DNA of 64,000 nucleotides. Origin: Candidatus Scalindua sp. Its GTDB lineage: Bacteria > Planctomycetota > Brocadiia > Brocadiales > Scalinduaceae. Shown piece after piece: positions 28,435-37,171 of the stretch. The DNA lies in the NCBI GenBank assembly GCA_030748215.1, contig JASMMK010000012.1:62001-126000 (forward strand). Direction: 5' to 3'. Within the stretch, counting starts at the first letter, position 1, and the number at the start of each line of letters is the position of its first letter. Position numbers and translations under genes: made by a program. Below the pieces are notes generated by a model. The model was not told where the DNA came from. It made no database searches and was given only the letters and a program-made list of their open reading frames with translations.

Positions 28435-29826
28435 ATGGCAACTAAAAAAGCATGGGGCGGAAGATTCAAAAAGAAGACGGCTTCATCAGTCGAGTCTTTT
28501 ACGGAATCCATATCGTTTGACAGTCGTCTGTATAAATACGACATCGAAGGGAGCATTGCGCATACTACGATGCTTGCGAAATGTAAACTGATAACGAATA
28601 AAGAGAAAGATGCGATTATCAAAGGCTTGAAAGGGATTTTGAAGGATATTGAATCCGGAAAGTTCAAGTTCAAGGCTGAGCATGAAGACATACACATGAA
28701 TATCGAATCAGCCCTGGTGAAGCGTATAGGTGATGTCGCAAAGAAACTCCATACGGCTAGAAGCAGAAATGATCAGGTCTCATTGGATCTGCGTCTCTGG
28801 GCCCGCGATCAGATTCTGGAGATAATGGATGTTATTATCTCTCTTCAGCAGGAGATTGTTAAAAAAGCCAAACCGATATGGGATGGCATACTGCCGGGGT
28901 TTACGCACCTTCAGCACGCTCAGCCAATACTGGTCGGACACTACTTCCTGGCATATGTAGAGATGTTGGAACGTGACCGCACGAGACTGGCTGATTGCAT
29001 GAAGCGTCTGAATCAATCTCCAATCGGTGCATGTGCTCTGGGGGGAACAACGCTTGATACAAAGCCTGAGATTACGAGTGCGCTCCTTGGATTTGATTCT
29101 GTTTTTAACAACAGTCTTGATGTTGTAAGTGATAGAGATTTCTGCCTGGAATATGCTTCTGCATTATCCATAATTTCAATGCATCTCTCAAGATTTTGTG
29201 AGGAGTGGATTATCTGGTCGAGCCAGGAGTTTGACTTCCTGGATATTGATGACTCCTACTGTACGGGTTCTAGTATTATGCCGCAGAAGAAAAATCCGGA
29301 CATACTTGAACTGATCAGAGGTAAATGCGGACGTGTGTATGGTAATCTGTTCTCTCTTCTTACGTTAATGAAGGGTCTGCCTCTCTCCTATAACAGAGAT
29401 ATGCAGGAGGATAAAGAGCCGATATTCGACTCTTCCGATACGGTGAAGAGCTGTTTGTCTATACTCAAAGAGTTGATAAGCAAGACAACTCTGAAACTTG
29501 ACAATATGGAGAACAGCTGCAGAAAAGGGTTCTTGGATGCAACGGTGTTGGCAGAATACCTTGTTGTGAAGGGCGTTCCATTCCGTGAGGCTCATGAGAT
29601 TGTCGGCAAACTGGTTGGCCGGTGCGGCAAAAGCGGTAAGGAGCTGAGCGACGTAAGCCTGGAGGACTTTAAGAAACATTCGTCTTTGATTGGTAAAGAT
29701 GTTTATAAGGTTCTGGGTGTGAAGAATTATATTAAACAATTTAAAAGCCACGGTTCAACATCTCCTCAATCTGTAAAGAGACAGATAAGTGCATGGGAGA
29801 AGAAGTTGAAAAAACAGATGGCTTGA
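28435..29826 (+). CDS. argH: Argininosuccinate lyase
   Basis: Last step of arginine synthesis: cleaves argininosuccinate to arginine and fumarate. The 463-residue protein starts WGGRFKK, has KLHTARSRNDQVSLDLRLW and the fumarase/lyase superfamily signature GSSIMPQKKNPD in the flexible loop carrying the catalytic Ser. The length is normal. It is followed by lysA on the same strand, about 70 bp apart, with a hairpin-like repeat remnant between them. Confidence 0.97.
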   Translation: MATKKAWGGRFKKKTASSVESFTESISFDSRLYKYDIEGSIAHTTMLAKCKLITNKEKDAIIKGLKGILKDIESGKFKFKAEHEDIHMNIESALVKRIGDVAKKLHTARSRNDQVSLDLRLWARDQILEIMDVIISLQQEIVKKAKPIWDGILPGFTHLQHAQPILVGHYFLAYVEMLERDRTRLADCMKRLNQSPIGACALGGTTLDTKPEITSALLGFDSVFNNSLDVVSDRDFCLEYASALSIISMHLSRFCEEWIIWSSQEFDFLDIDDSYCTGSSIMPQKKNPDILELIRGKCGRVYGNLFSLLTLMKGLPLSYNRDMQEDKEPIFDSSDTVKSCLSILKELISKTTLKLDNMENSCRKGFLDATVLAEYLVVKGVPFREAHEIVGKLVGRCGKSGKELSDVSLEDFKKHSSLIGKDVYKVLGVKNYIKQFKSHGSTSPQSVKRQISAWEKKLKKQMA

Positions 29827-29827
29827 T

Positions 29828-29872
29828 TACACTAATAATTTCCTCAGTGCTCTCCGTGAGCGCTGTAGTGAA
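29828..29872 (+). repeat. Degenerate repeat with hairpin between argH and lysA
   Basis: CACTA and TAGTG bracket a smaller stem, AGTGCTC (29846-29852) with GAGCGCT (29858-29864), followed by AATTTTTA. It could act as a weak terminator for argH. The wording (GTGCTCTCCGTGAGC) resembles the intergenic repeat seen at 3198-3320. Confidence 0.4.
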
Positions 29873-29895
29873 TTTTTAAATATTTGGAGAAACGA

Positions 29896-31209
29896 ATGAC
29901 TAGTTTTGATTTTTTTGAGTACCGGGACAATGAACTGTTCTGCGAAGATGTAAAGATAAAAGACATTGTTAAGGACGCGGGGTCACCGGCGTATATTTAC
30001 AGCAAAAATTTAATTCTGAAAAATTACAGGGAGATTCGGGATGCGTTTGCGGATGTGAGCCCACTTATATGTTTCTCTGTTAAGGCCAATTCTAACCTGT
30101 CAGTTATAAAGGCGTTGGCTGATGCAGGATCCGGCTTTGACGTCGTTTCCGGTGGAGAGCTATACCGGGTACTGAAGGTGGGTGTGAGTCCCGACAAGAT
30201 TGTATTTGCGGGAGTGGGAAAAACTTCTGAGGAGATTAAATATGCGTTGGAAAATGATATCTTCATGTTCAATGTCGAGTCTCCAGCGGAACTGGCCAAT
30301 ATTGACAGGATAGCAGGGTCCCTCGATAAGAGAGGGAGGATTGCCCTGAGAATCAATCCTGACATTGATGCCAAGACACATGATAAGACGACTACAGGCA
30401 AGAAGGAGAATAAATTCGGTATCGATTTCGAAAGTGCCAGCCAGTTAATAAAAAACATTGATGACTATAATAATATAGACCTTAAAGGTATACATGTTCA
30501 CCTCGGTTCACCGATCTATTCAACCGGACCTTATGTACAGGGCCTTGAGAAAGTATATAAATTTGTACAGGAAACACTCGACGAGAAAGGTAAAGAAGGT
30601 ATTGAATACGTTAATATAGGAGGAGGTTACTGCATGTCGTATACGGGTGAGGAAGTGAAAAGGCCTCGTGATTATGCGGCTGACATTGTGCCATTGATAA
30701 AGATACTCGGTTGTAAGGTTGTAATGGAGCCCGGAAGATTTATTATCGCAAATGCGGGGATACTCGTAACCAATACGACATATATAAAGATTGCTACATG
30801 GGGAAAGAAATTTGTTATCTGTGATGCGGCGATGAACGACCTTGCCCGTCCGTCCTTGTACGATGCAGTTCACAGGGCATGGCCTGTGAATACCGATGTG
30901 CCGATGCCGAAAGTAGAGCATCCCGGAGGAGAGAAGGGTGATGATAGATTGGAGCTGGTAGATATCGTAGGTCCTGTGTGTGAGAGCAGTGACGTACTGG
31001 CGGAAAAGCGATGGTTTCCTGATGTGAAAGAGGGCGATCTGATCGCGTTCTTCAGTGCCGGTGCATACGGCTTCACCATGAGCTCCAGTTACAACACAAG
31101 ACCGCGTACATGTGAGATACTGGTAGACGGTGACAGCTTCTCGACAATAAGGAGAAGGGAGACGTACGAAGATTTGATTACAGGCGAGAAAGAGTTTTTA
31201 AGCGCCTGA
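29896..31209 (+). CDS. lysA: Diaminopimelate decarboxylase
   Basis: Makes lysine from meso-diaminopimelate. The 437-residue PLP enzyme has the alanine-racemase-like barrel: CFSVKANSNLSVIKALADAGSGFDVVSGGEL with the PLP Lys, HVHLGSPI, NIGGGYC (phosphate-binding glycines), EPGRFIIANAG, and the active-site VCESSD and AYGFTMSSSYN in the second domain. The start at 29896 is preferred over an in-frame TTG at 29884 because GGAGA lies 5 bases upstream. A 51-codon Cys-rich frame follows. Confidence 0.95.
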   Translation: MTSFDFFEYRDNELFCEDVKIKDIVKDAGSPAYIYSKNLILKNYREIRDAFADVSPLICFSVKANSNLSVIKALADAGSGFDVVSGGELYRVLKVGVSPDKIVFAGVGKTSEEIKYALENDIFMFNVESPAELANIDRIAGSLDKRGRIALRINPDIDAKTHDKTTTGKKENKFGIDFESASQLIKNIDDYNNIDLKGIHVHLGSPIYSTGPYVQGLEKVYKFVQETLDEKGKEGIEYVNIGGGYCMSYTGEEVKRPRDYAADIVPLIKILGCKVVMEPGRFIIANAGILVTNTTYIKIATWGKKFVICDAAMNDLARPSLYDAVHRAWPVNTDVPMPKVEHPGGEKGDDRLELVDIVGPVCESSDVLAEKRWFPDVKEGDLIAFFSAGAYGFTMSSSYNTRPRTCEILVDGDSFSTIRRRETYEDLITGEKEFLSA

Positions 31210-31240
31210 TATAAACTAAGGAATTTTTTTGAGGCAAAAA

Positions 31241-31396
31241 ATGAGTTGGGATTGTCCTCATCTGACACGTGATTACTATTGTAATCGGCTGAGAATAAAA
31301 TGTGATCCATCATGTAAGGGTTGTGTTCTGCATGGAAAGGTAACTCCCCTTACAAAACCTCCCGCTGACACTACAAAAAAGGAGACCAATGACTAA
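31241..31396 (+). CDS. Small cysteine-rich protein, 51 residues
   Basis: A short frame 31 bp after lysA, preceded by GAGG. It contains five cysteines in the pattern CPH, YYC, KCD, SCKGC, within the first 30 residues, then a Lys/Thr/Pro-rich tail. The arrangement suggests a small metal- or Fe-S-binding protein. I recall similar short CPxL...CKGC proteins in anaerobes but cannot name a family. Probably cotranscribed with lysA. Confidence 0.55.
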   Translation: MSWDCPHLTRDYYCNRLRIKCDPSCKGCVLHGKVTPLTKPPADTTKKETND

Positions 31397-31591
31397 TGTC
31401 TTTTATCTCTTTTTCTTGCCTCTGTTTTTTCTTTGCGTTCTTTGTGGCTTCTTGTCCTCGGCGCCTTTTGTCCGGGGAGTGTGAGACCGTTTCTATTCTT
31501 GTCTCTTGTTTTTTTAATCTGTGCTATGTCCTTGGCGTTTTCCATTCCGGGGATTATCCCTTTCAATCTACAATATTAAATATTCAATCTC
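31397..31591. other. Low-complexity pyrimidine-rich gap
   Basis: A stretch dominated by T and C on the plus strand (CTCTTTTTCTTGCCTCTG and similar), with CTTTGCGTTCTTTGTGGC matching the wording of the dispersed intergenic repeat near 3291-3320. A 67-codon frame runs through it but its protein is low complexity, so I do not call a gene. Confidence 0.4.
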
Positions 31592-32143
31592 TTAATTAGC
31601 CAGCATAGCATCTGCAATTTTTTTTGACATCTCTTCTCCATAAAGTACTTCAACCAGTTTCAGGGCAAACTCCATGGCTGTTCCGGGTCCGCGGCTGGTT
31701 ATACAATTGCCATCTACTACTACTCGTGACTCGATAGATTTGTTGTTCTTAAGCTGTTCTGCAAAGCCGGGATACGCAGTTGCCTTTCGGTCATCCAGGA
31801 GTCCGTGGTGATGCAGTACTATTGCGGGAGAAGCACATATTGCGGCAAACAATTTTCCATCCTGTTTCTGACGTGTCAGCAACTCCGTTAACTCTTTGGA
31901 ATCGCGCAGACGTTCCGCTCCGGGCATTCCGCCTGGCAAGGCAATCAGATCGTACGATTCATTGACGCATTCAGAAATTAATCGGTCTGCAATTATTTTT
32001 ATACCTCTTGACGCAGTTATCTGCAAATTGCCAACTGATGCTACCGTCACATCTGTGTCAGCACGTCTCAGAACATCAATAATACAAGCTGCTTCAATCT
32101 CTTCGCAGCCATCTGATATTGGTACCAGGACATTTTTTGACAT
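31592..32143 (-). CDS. DJ-1/PfpI family protein
   Basis: A 183-residue class I glutamine amidotransferase-like fold. Signs are the N-terminal VPISDGCEEIEAA with the conserved Glu, DLIALPGGMPGAERLRDS, the nucleophile elbow AAICASPAIVL with the reactive Cys near residue 105, and TSRGPGTAMEFALKLVE near the end. This matches the DJ-1/YajL/ThiJ branch, linked to redox or carbonyl stress protection. Its exact reaction is debated. It lies 60 bp downstream of the AmiS/UreI-like gene on the same strand. Confidence 0.9.
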   Translation of the reverse strand: MSKNVLVPISDGCEEIEAACIIDVLRRADTDVTVASVGNLQITASRGIKIIADRLISECVNESYDLIALPGGMPGAERLRDSKELTELLTRQKQDGKLFAAICASPAIVLHHHGLLDDRKATAYPGFAEQLKNNKSIESRVVVDGNCITSRGPGTAMEFALKLVEVLYGEEMSKKIADAMLAN

Positions 32144-32205
32144 AATATATTCCCTTCAGAAATGTAATGATTTTCTTCTAATAAATCACAAAGCAACCGA
32201 AAAGG

Positions 32206-32705
32206 CTAAAGCCACGGCCATACTTTGATCAGGATGGTATATCCTGCCGCACCTGTTACAATTGCATTGGCAATTGTCCAGTATCCAGTAATCTTCGCTA
32301 TTTTTATTCTCAAGCTTAACAGTAGAAAGAACATGAACCACAGACTTGCCCACATCAACCAGAGTACCAGCATGCCTATATCCGGCAGGGTAGTGAATGC
32401 GGTCGGCACTGCCACTACAGTAACCAGCATACAATACCAGCCTAGTCCATCATCCTCCAGTTTCCATATTGAGTTAATGGCTACCCATAAATAGGTGAAC
32501 CCGAACAAGAGAGACTGCATAGCATAGAAATAGGGTGTGCCTCTCCATGGAACAGTACAATTCTTATCGCTCCGGCTACTATTAGCGTGCCGGTAAACAG
32601 ATTCATAGGGATAACATGGCTGGCCTTGAGTTTTCCAAGAGTCTTCAGGCCATTCATAAACAGTACAAAACCGACATAAACCAGTGCTGCGCCTAACATA
32701 CCCAT
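32206..32705 (-). pseudogene. AmiS/UreI-type urea or amide channel, interrupted by a -1 frameshift
   Basis: From the ATG at 32705 the frame gives three hydrophobic helices (MLGAALVYVGFVLFMNGL, NLFTGTLIVAGAIRIVLF) and then a wrong reading to a stop. A second frame continues with TPYFYAMQSLLFGFTYLWVAINS, the conserved core of the family, and three more helices to 32206. One added base near 32533-32558 (for example a C in GTTCCATGG) joins them into a 166-residue protein with six membrane helices. UreI proteins are proton-gated urea channels; AmiS members go with amidases. No urease or amidase genes lie in this window. Confidence 0.75.
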
Positions 32706-32906
32706 AAAAATACCTCAGTTTAATTATTAGAATATTTCATAAATGATAAAAACTCACGTTTCTTAATGCATGGTAATATGACAAAAAGGGGATGATTGCA
32801 TGCAAAATGCGCATCAATGGATAGCCCAATTGAAAAAAAACAAAATGGAATTATAGATGAAAGGTATATAAAAGGCAAGTATCAACGAAGAGGCCGGGGT
32901 AAACGG

Positions 32907-33041
32907 ATGGAAAAAGATTGGGAAGTGTATGTGTCAAACAGAATTCTTGAGTTCAGGTTTTCTATTTTGATGGTAACATTCTGCGTATCTATTGTATATT
33001 ACGCAAATAAGGTCTTTAATCCAAATGGAAAGGCCGTCTGA
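32907..33041 (+). CDS. Possible small single-helix membrane protein
   Basis: A 44-residue frame MEKDWEVYVS... with one hydrophobic helix (FSILMVTFCVSIVYYANKV), extendable upstream to 32796. No strong ribosome site is seen. Its stop codon falls inside the left arm of the hairpin at 33032-33086. I regard it as uncertain. Confidence 0.25.
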   Translation: MEKDWEVYVSNRILEFRFSILMVTFCVSIVYYANKVFNPNGKAV

Positions 33042-33086
33042 AAAGACCTGATCTTGATACTAACAGTTCAGGTCGTTCAGGCGGCC
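33032..33086. terminator. Large imperfect hairpin
   Basis: GGCCGTCTGAAAAGACCTGA (33032-33051) pairs with a TCAGGTCGTTCAGGCGGCC segment ending at 33086, with few mismatches and a loop of about 15 bases. There is no clean T-run on the plus strand; A/T-rich sequence follows on both sides. It may terminate transcripts arriving from either direction or be a repeat-derived palindrome. Confidence 0.5.
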
Positions 33087-33107
33087 TCCGTACATACTAT
33101 TTTCTTC

Positions 33108-33230
33108 TCAGTTAACACCTACACCATTCATAAAACTGCTGTACTGCTTGTCAGTTCCCACGATGTGTTTGTTGAGCCAGTCACACAGAAAATCTGATAC
33201 TTCCTGTGAGAGAGATGTTTTCCCCCTTTC
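33108..33230 (-). pseudogene. Bacteriohemerythrin C-terminal fragment
   Basis: A 40-codon open stretch bounded upstream by a stop at 33231 and with no start. It encodes SLSQEVSDFLCDWLNKHI and VGTDKQYSSFM, which is the last helix of a hemerythrin with the HxxxxD iron-ligand motif (HIVGTD). The intact hemerythrin at 34759-35160 has WLVTHIQKTDKEYSD at the same place. The first three helices are missing. It abuts the P-type ATPase remnant, so this is a decayed locus. Confidence 0.65.
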
Positions 33231-33271
33231 TTAATCCAATTATATAGCTTTATACTAACTTTACAACTGGA

Positions 33272-33717
33272 TCAGTTTTTGGGGAGTAGGTCAGTCTCTA
33301 AAAGTATTATATCTCCAAGTACCATGTCTCTTGAATCTATCTCTGCCTCTATTCCGTTCCTTATAACCTTAGCCTTCAGTGCGGTTAGCTTTTTCAATGC
33401 CTCAATAGCTTTTTCCGCCTTAAATTCCTGAACAAATCCGAAAATGCCATTGAGGATTACTATCGTTGAGATGACAATAGCATCCAGTTTTTCTCCTATC
33501 AAAAGTGAGATGACTAGTGCGGCCAGAAGGATAAAAACAATAGAGGAAGTAAACTGCCTGATTAAAATTTGAAATGGAGATATCTTCTCTTTCTGTTTCA
33601 GCTCGTTGCTGCCGAACTCTTCCAATCTCTTCCTTGCCTCTTTTTGAGACAATCTTTCTGAGGAGTACCTATCGATTTGATTGTGTCTGATACGTTTAAG
33701 TTATAAAAATTGGCCAT
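33272..33717 (-). pseudogene. P-type cation ATPase N-terminal remnant, truncated and frameshifted
   Basis: From an ATG at 33717 the frame gives MANFYNLNVSDTIKSIGT. After one missing base near 33658-33668 it continues SERLSQKEARKRLEEFGSNEL, then membrane helices 1-2 (IVFILLAALVISLLIGEKL, IVISTIVILNGIFGF) and the actuator-domain start GDIILLET. Homologues continue with GDxxPADAR; here the reading ends at a stop at 33272. About 148 of roughly 900 expected residues remain, without the phosphorylation (DKTGT) or ATP sites. It resembles the N-terminus of calcium-type (PMCA/SERCA-like) pumps and cannot be functional. Confidence 0.75.
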
Positions 33718-33847
33718 GGTAACTTAAATATACAATTTTTACCCTTTGTGGAGTTGTATTAGAAGTTGGCAATTTATAATGGTGGTATGGAGCTATAAAG
33801 GTGAGGCATTGAAATACATGGGCAGGTAGCTTAGGGTAAACAACTTC

Positions 33848-34129
33848 TCATTTTTTCTTTCTAGTTCCTTTAAGGGCAAAGGCTTTTACGTCATCCGCAT
33901 TCAGGTCTTCATCCTCAACAAAGAATTCATCCTGAAACATCCACCAATTCTTGCTGGTATCCTCTTCTGCCATTACTTTTACCGGGTCACTGCTCTGCAG
34001 TTCTAATAACTTCATATATTTAGATTTGGACAGCGAGCTTTTGCTGAATTTTTTTTCGGTGGTGAATTGATATTTCATGGAAACAATACCAATCTCAAGA
34101 AACTCAGCTTTTTTATCTCTTTTTAACAT
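33848..34129 (-). CDS. Hypothetical charged protein, 93 residues
   Basis: I do not recognise this protein. It is hydrophilic, with a Ser/Lys-rich middle (KFSKSSLSKSKYMKLLE), an aromatic-acidic segment (NWWMFQDEFFVEDEDLNADDVKAF) and a Lys-rich end. A GGAG lies 9 bases before the ATG. It is followed downstream by the decayed ATPase locus and preceded by the receiver-domain gene. Confidence 0.45.
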   Translation of the reverse strand: MLKRDKKAEFLEIGIVSMKYQFTTEKKFSKSSLSKSKYMKLLELQSSDPVKVMAEEDTSKNWWMFQDEFFVEDEDLNADDVKAFALKGTRKKK

Positions 34130-34288
34130 ATAGGTAAACTCCGGACTTCCTTATAGAAGAAATAATTAAGATGGCAACAGTACGATAAACACGATGAGAA
34201 ACATACCATTTTCATCGTAGAATTTCTAGTCGTAAATTTTTGTATGAGTTGGTAGGGGAGTAAATTATGGTGAAATGTGTATCAGGGT

Positions 34289-34693
34289 TTAACAGCATTT
34301 CTTCAGGATCTTTATCTTTTCAATAAATTCTTTATGATCGACAGGCTTAACAAAATAACCGTTAGCTCCATTCTTATACGCTTCATTAATCGTCTCCTGG
34401 TCAGATGTTGCTGAAAAGATGATCACAGGGATTTTACTATACCTTGAATTCTTTTTTAAAAACTTAAGAATATCTATTCCACCAATTTTTGCCAATTTAA
34501 GGTCTATTACAATTAGCCTGATTCTGTTTTCTATCTGATCCTCAATACTACATCCCTCGAAATAATCGATAGCTTCCATGCCGTTACTTAATAAGATGCT
34601 GTTGCTTTCAGTGTCACCGTCCCCAATGGCTTCTGCGATCAATTCTGCATGGTCCGGGTTGTCTTCAATAAGTACAATTTTTTTTTCTTTCAA
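34289..34693 (-). CDS. Stand-alone response regulator receiver domain
   Basis: A 134-residue CheY-like protein. It has the acidic pair in LIEDNPDHAELI, the phosphoacceptor Asp in RLIVIDLKLAKIGGIDILK, the Ser/Thr in VIIFSATSDQ and the conserved Lys in YFVKPVDHKEF. This subgroup (HAEL, NGMEAIDYFEG) resembles Rcp1-type receivers that work with phytochrome-like or other hybrid kinases. There is no output domain. The start is TTG, and the gene follows the hemerythrin gene on the same strand. Confidence 0.88.
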   Translation of the reverse strand: MKEKKIVLIEDNPDHAELIAEAIGDGDTESNSILLSNGMEAIDYFEGCSIEDQIENRIRLIVIDLKLAKIGGIDILKFLKKNSRYSKIPVIIFSATSDQETINEAYKNGANGYFVKPVDHKEFIEKIKILKKCC

Positions 34694-34758
34694 TGTTTGC
34701 TATGTTTTATTCAAAGAATACGTAAGCAGATTTTTATAATATAAACCTGCTTTAGATT

Positions 34759-35160
34759 TTATTTGAGTCCGTTTTTCCTGAAGCAGTCAGAATATTCTTT
34801 ATCAGTCTTTTGGATGTGGGTGACCAGCCACTTCTTCAGGTATTCAAGTATTTCGCTTGCAACATTATAATCACCGTTGATGACTCTGCTTTGATAAGAG
34901 AGCGTTCTCAAGGAGAAACCGAGGTGTTCTTCTCTGTGGTATTGATACATCGGATAATTAAACTTTACCATATACGCCTCTTCATTCTTAAAATGCTCAT
35001 GTGCGTATTTCATCATTTCATTTAATATTTCAGATATTTCTTCCGAATTGTCGCGGTGTTGCTTTGCAACAATAACCTTGTTTATAATGTCAACGAGCTT
35101 CTTGTGTTCTTCATCAATTATTGACACTCCGACACTATATTTGCCTTCCCATTCAATCAT
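34759..35160 (-). CDS. Bacteriohemerythrin
   Basis: A complete 133-residue four-helix di-iron O2-binding protein. Ligands are visible in order: W-x-x-x-Y-SVGVSIIDEEHKKL (His and acidic residue of helix 1), AHEHFKNEEAYM (HxxxE), YHREEH (HxxxH-type pair) and THIQKTD (HxxxxD). The length is typical for single-domain proteins. Such proteins store or sense O2, and possibly NO, which would fit an anaerobe exposed to O2. It is grouped with a receiver and a PAS-LuxR regulator on the same strand. Confidence 0.93.
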   Translation of the reverse strand: MIEWEGKYSVGVSIIDEEHKKLVDIINKVIVAKQHRDNSEEISEILNEMMKYAHEHFKNEEAYMVKFNYPMYQYHREEHLGFSLRTLSYQSRVINGDYNVASEILEYLKKWLVTHIQKTDKEYSDCFRKNGLK

Positions 35161-35468
35161 TTTATCAATTAAGATTTTTCACGATTTGTCAGTATAGACT
35201 TTGCCTTTGAAACACAATACATAGTAGACAGAAATAAAAAACTACCAAAACAAGCAGATAGAAAAAAATCTATTATCATTTGTTTTTAGGTTACATGCGT
35301 ACTGTTTTGAAATGATCATTTCTGATGACCACAAATACATTCTAGTCAGTAATGGCTAGAAATTATAAATCGTTTAGAATATCTAATGTTGAGCGAAAGT
35401 CAACATGGTACAAGTACGTATGATATACGTACGTATTGTACGTAGTAATATATAGTTGGGTTATTTGG
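35161..35468. other. Regulatory gap upstream of the hemerythrin gene
   Basis: These 308 bases lie upstream of the hemerythrin gene and downstream of the PAS-LuxR gene, both on the minus strand. No gene is visible. A cluster of ACGTA words at 35416-35444 is the only striking structure. Confidence 0.45.
35416..35444. promoter_or_regulatory. Cluster of four ACGTA words around a 12-bp palindrome
   Basis: ACGTA begins at 35416, 35427, 35431 and 35440, and ATACGTACGTAT (35425-35436) is a perfect palindrome. The cluster lies about 260 bp upstream of the hemerythrin start and 25 bp past the end of a LuxR-type regulator gene. It looks like an operator; binding by that regulator is a guess. Confidence 0.4.
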
Positions 35469-36748
35469 CTAAAGTGTTTTCAGGAAAGATGATAGGTTGA
35501 GATCCTTTTTGACTATACCTAATTTTTTTCTAATTTTGATGCGGTGTGTTTCTACTGTTCTGAGTGAGATATTTAAGAGACCGGCGATCTCTTTGCTTGT
35601 AAGCCCGTTTTTTATCATGTCGCAAACCTCAACCTCTCTGGAAGTTAATCTGGCTCCCTTTTCGGTCAGCTTTGTACCAAATGAGGATGTTAACTCTTGT
35701 ATGTTTTCTTGTAGCAGTCGTACATACATGCGTGATTCCCCGGTTAGTCTAAGTTTTTGTATTATAGGCAACAGCAGATTTTCTACATTGGAGATTACAT
35801 TGTCTTTTATCTGTTTCTTTTCAATCTCGATCTGTCCAAGAATTTCATTAAGGGCTATATTCTTTTGCTCTAAAGCCTCTTTCTGCTCCTGTAATATTTT
35901 CTCTGCCTTCTTCCTCTCGGTGATGTCCGTTGAAATTCCACATATCCCATAAGCAATTCCATTCGAATCAAAAAGTGGAAATTTTATTGAGATATACGTG
36001 TGTGGTTCGTCATCTTGAAGAGCGACTTCCTCTATTTCCAACGGTGCCTGGGTTCTGATTACCTTTCGATCGTTGGCCTGAAACGCATCAGCCATTTCTT
36101 TAGGAAAGATATCATAATCGGTCATGCCTATTATTTCCTCTTTAGTAATATGAAACAGGTTCAGGTACTGACGGTTCGCGAAGATGTATTTACCCTGAGT
36201 GTCTTTAAGATAAATAACAGACGTGGTATTATCAAGAATGTATTGCATCTGCTCTTTTTTTGGCTCAGCGCATCCTCTACACGTTTTCGCCCGGTGATGT
36301 CTCTGAAGATACCCTGAACCACTTTTTTGCCACCCCACTCTATAACACTTGCACTAATTTCCACAGGAATCTTCTGCCCGTCTTTACAACACACAACGAC
36401 CTCTTCCGAAATTCCATTTTCTCCTTGAACATGTTCACTAAAAATCTTGTCGTAATCTTCAGCTTCATTTTCCGGATGGAGTTGTCTCTGGTGCATACCT
36501 ACGATCTCTTCAGCAGGCATATTCATCATTTCTTCAGCCCGTCTGTTTACATCAAGTATAATTCCTGTTTCGGCATCCGCTATGAAAATAGCGTCGTTTG
36601 CAGTTTCTATTAATTTTCTGTATTTCCCCTCAGATTCAGACAGCGCATTCTCTACATGTTTAAGTTCGGAAATTTGGTTTTCCAGAGAGTCGCGAAGCTC
36701 CTTTATCTCGATTACAAGCCGTTCTTTTGTCTTTTTACTATCTTTCAT
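35469..36748 (-). pseudogene. PAS-PAS-LuxR transcriptional regulator, interrupted by a -1 frameshift
   Basis: The 5' part (36748 down to about 36262) encodes a coiled-coil start and a PAS domain (IETANDAIFIADAETGIILDVN, VVQGIFRDITGRKRVEDAL). It shifts frame at a run of seven A on the coding strand (36255-36261). With eight A it reads SQKKEQMQYILDNTTSVIYLKD and continues into a second PAS domain (GICGISTDITERKKAE), a coiled coil and a C-terminal LuxR-type helix-turn-helix (LTSREVEVCDMIKNGLTSKEIAGLLNIS, RTVETHRIKIRKKL). The joined product has 426 residues and all expected domains. It probably controls nearby genes such as the hemerythrin. The homopolymer context makes a sequencing deletion likely. 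Confidence 0.82.
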
Positions 36749-36976
36749 TTTACTCTGTATTGTGTGTGGTTTCTTTGATTAAGATTATTATAAAAGAGGG
36801 GGGTTGTTTTGCAATGCAAAAGATTACTTACAGTTGAAGCGTAGAGGACACGTAAAAGAAAATATAGACACAGATATTTTCATAGATAAAAACAGATGTT
36901 AATGTTGAGATGAGAAATGCAAGGAAGTTGTGTCTGGCAAACATCTCTTAACTTTCATTTTGGTGATGCCGATAGC

Positions 36977-37144
36977 ATGAAACTACTTAAGACGAAGGAG
37001 GCGTGCAGAATGATGCAGGTAAGTGCCGGTTTTTTAATGAAGCTCGTAAGAGAGAAAAAACTTAAGAGTTATAAACTCGGCAGGCTTCGGCGTTTCTCTT
37101 TTCAGGATGTCCTTAATTATTTAACCGAAAATATTGAAAAATAA
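36977..37144 (+). CDS. Excisionase/MerR-type helix-turn-helix protein
   Basis: A 55-residue DNA-binding domain: LLKTKEACRMMQVSAGFLMKLVREKKLKSYKLGRLRRFSFQDVLNYL, the standard excisionase-family (HTH_17) pattern with two helices and a beta wing. An in-frame ATG at 36917 would add 20 unlike residues. Neither start has a strong ribosome site. It stands 27 bp before the ExeA-like gene on the same strand. No integrase is nearby, so this is more likely a small regulator than a phage excisionase. Confidence 0.7.
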   Translation: MKLLKTKEACRMMQVSAGFLMKLVREKKLKSYKLGRLRRFSFQDVLNYLTENIEK

Positions 37145-37171
37145 GAACAATCTTTTAATGAGGAAAAAATC

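Noticed and set aside
31396-31599. 67-codon frame on the plus strand after the Cys-rich peptide
   Set aside because: The protein is low complexity (Phe, Ser, Cys, Leu) and the DNA is a pyrimidine-rich stretch with repeat wording. No ribosome site.
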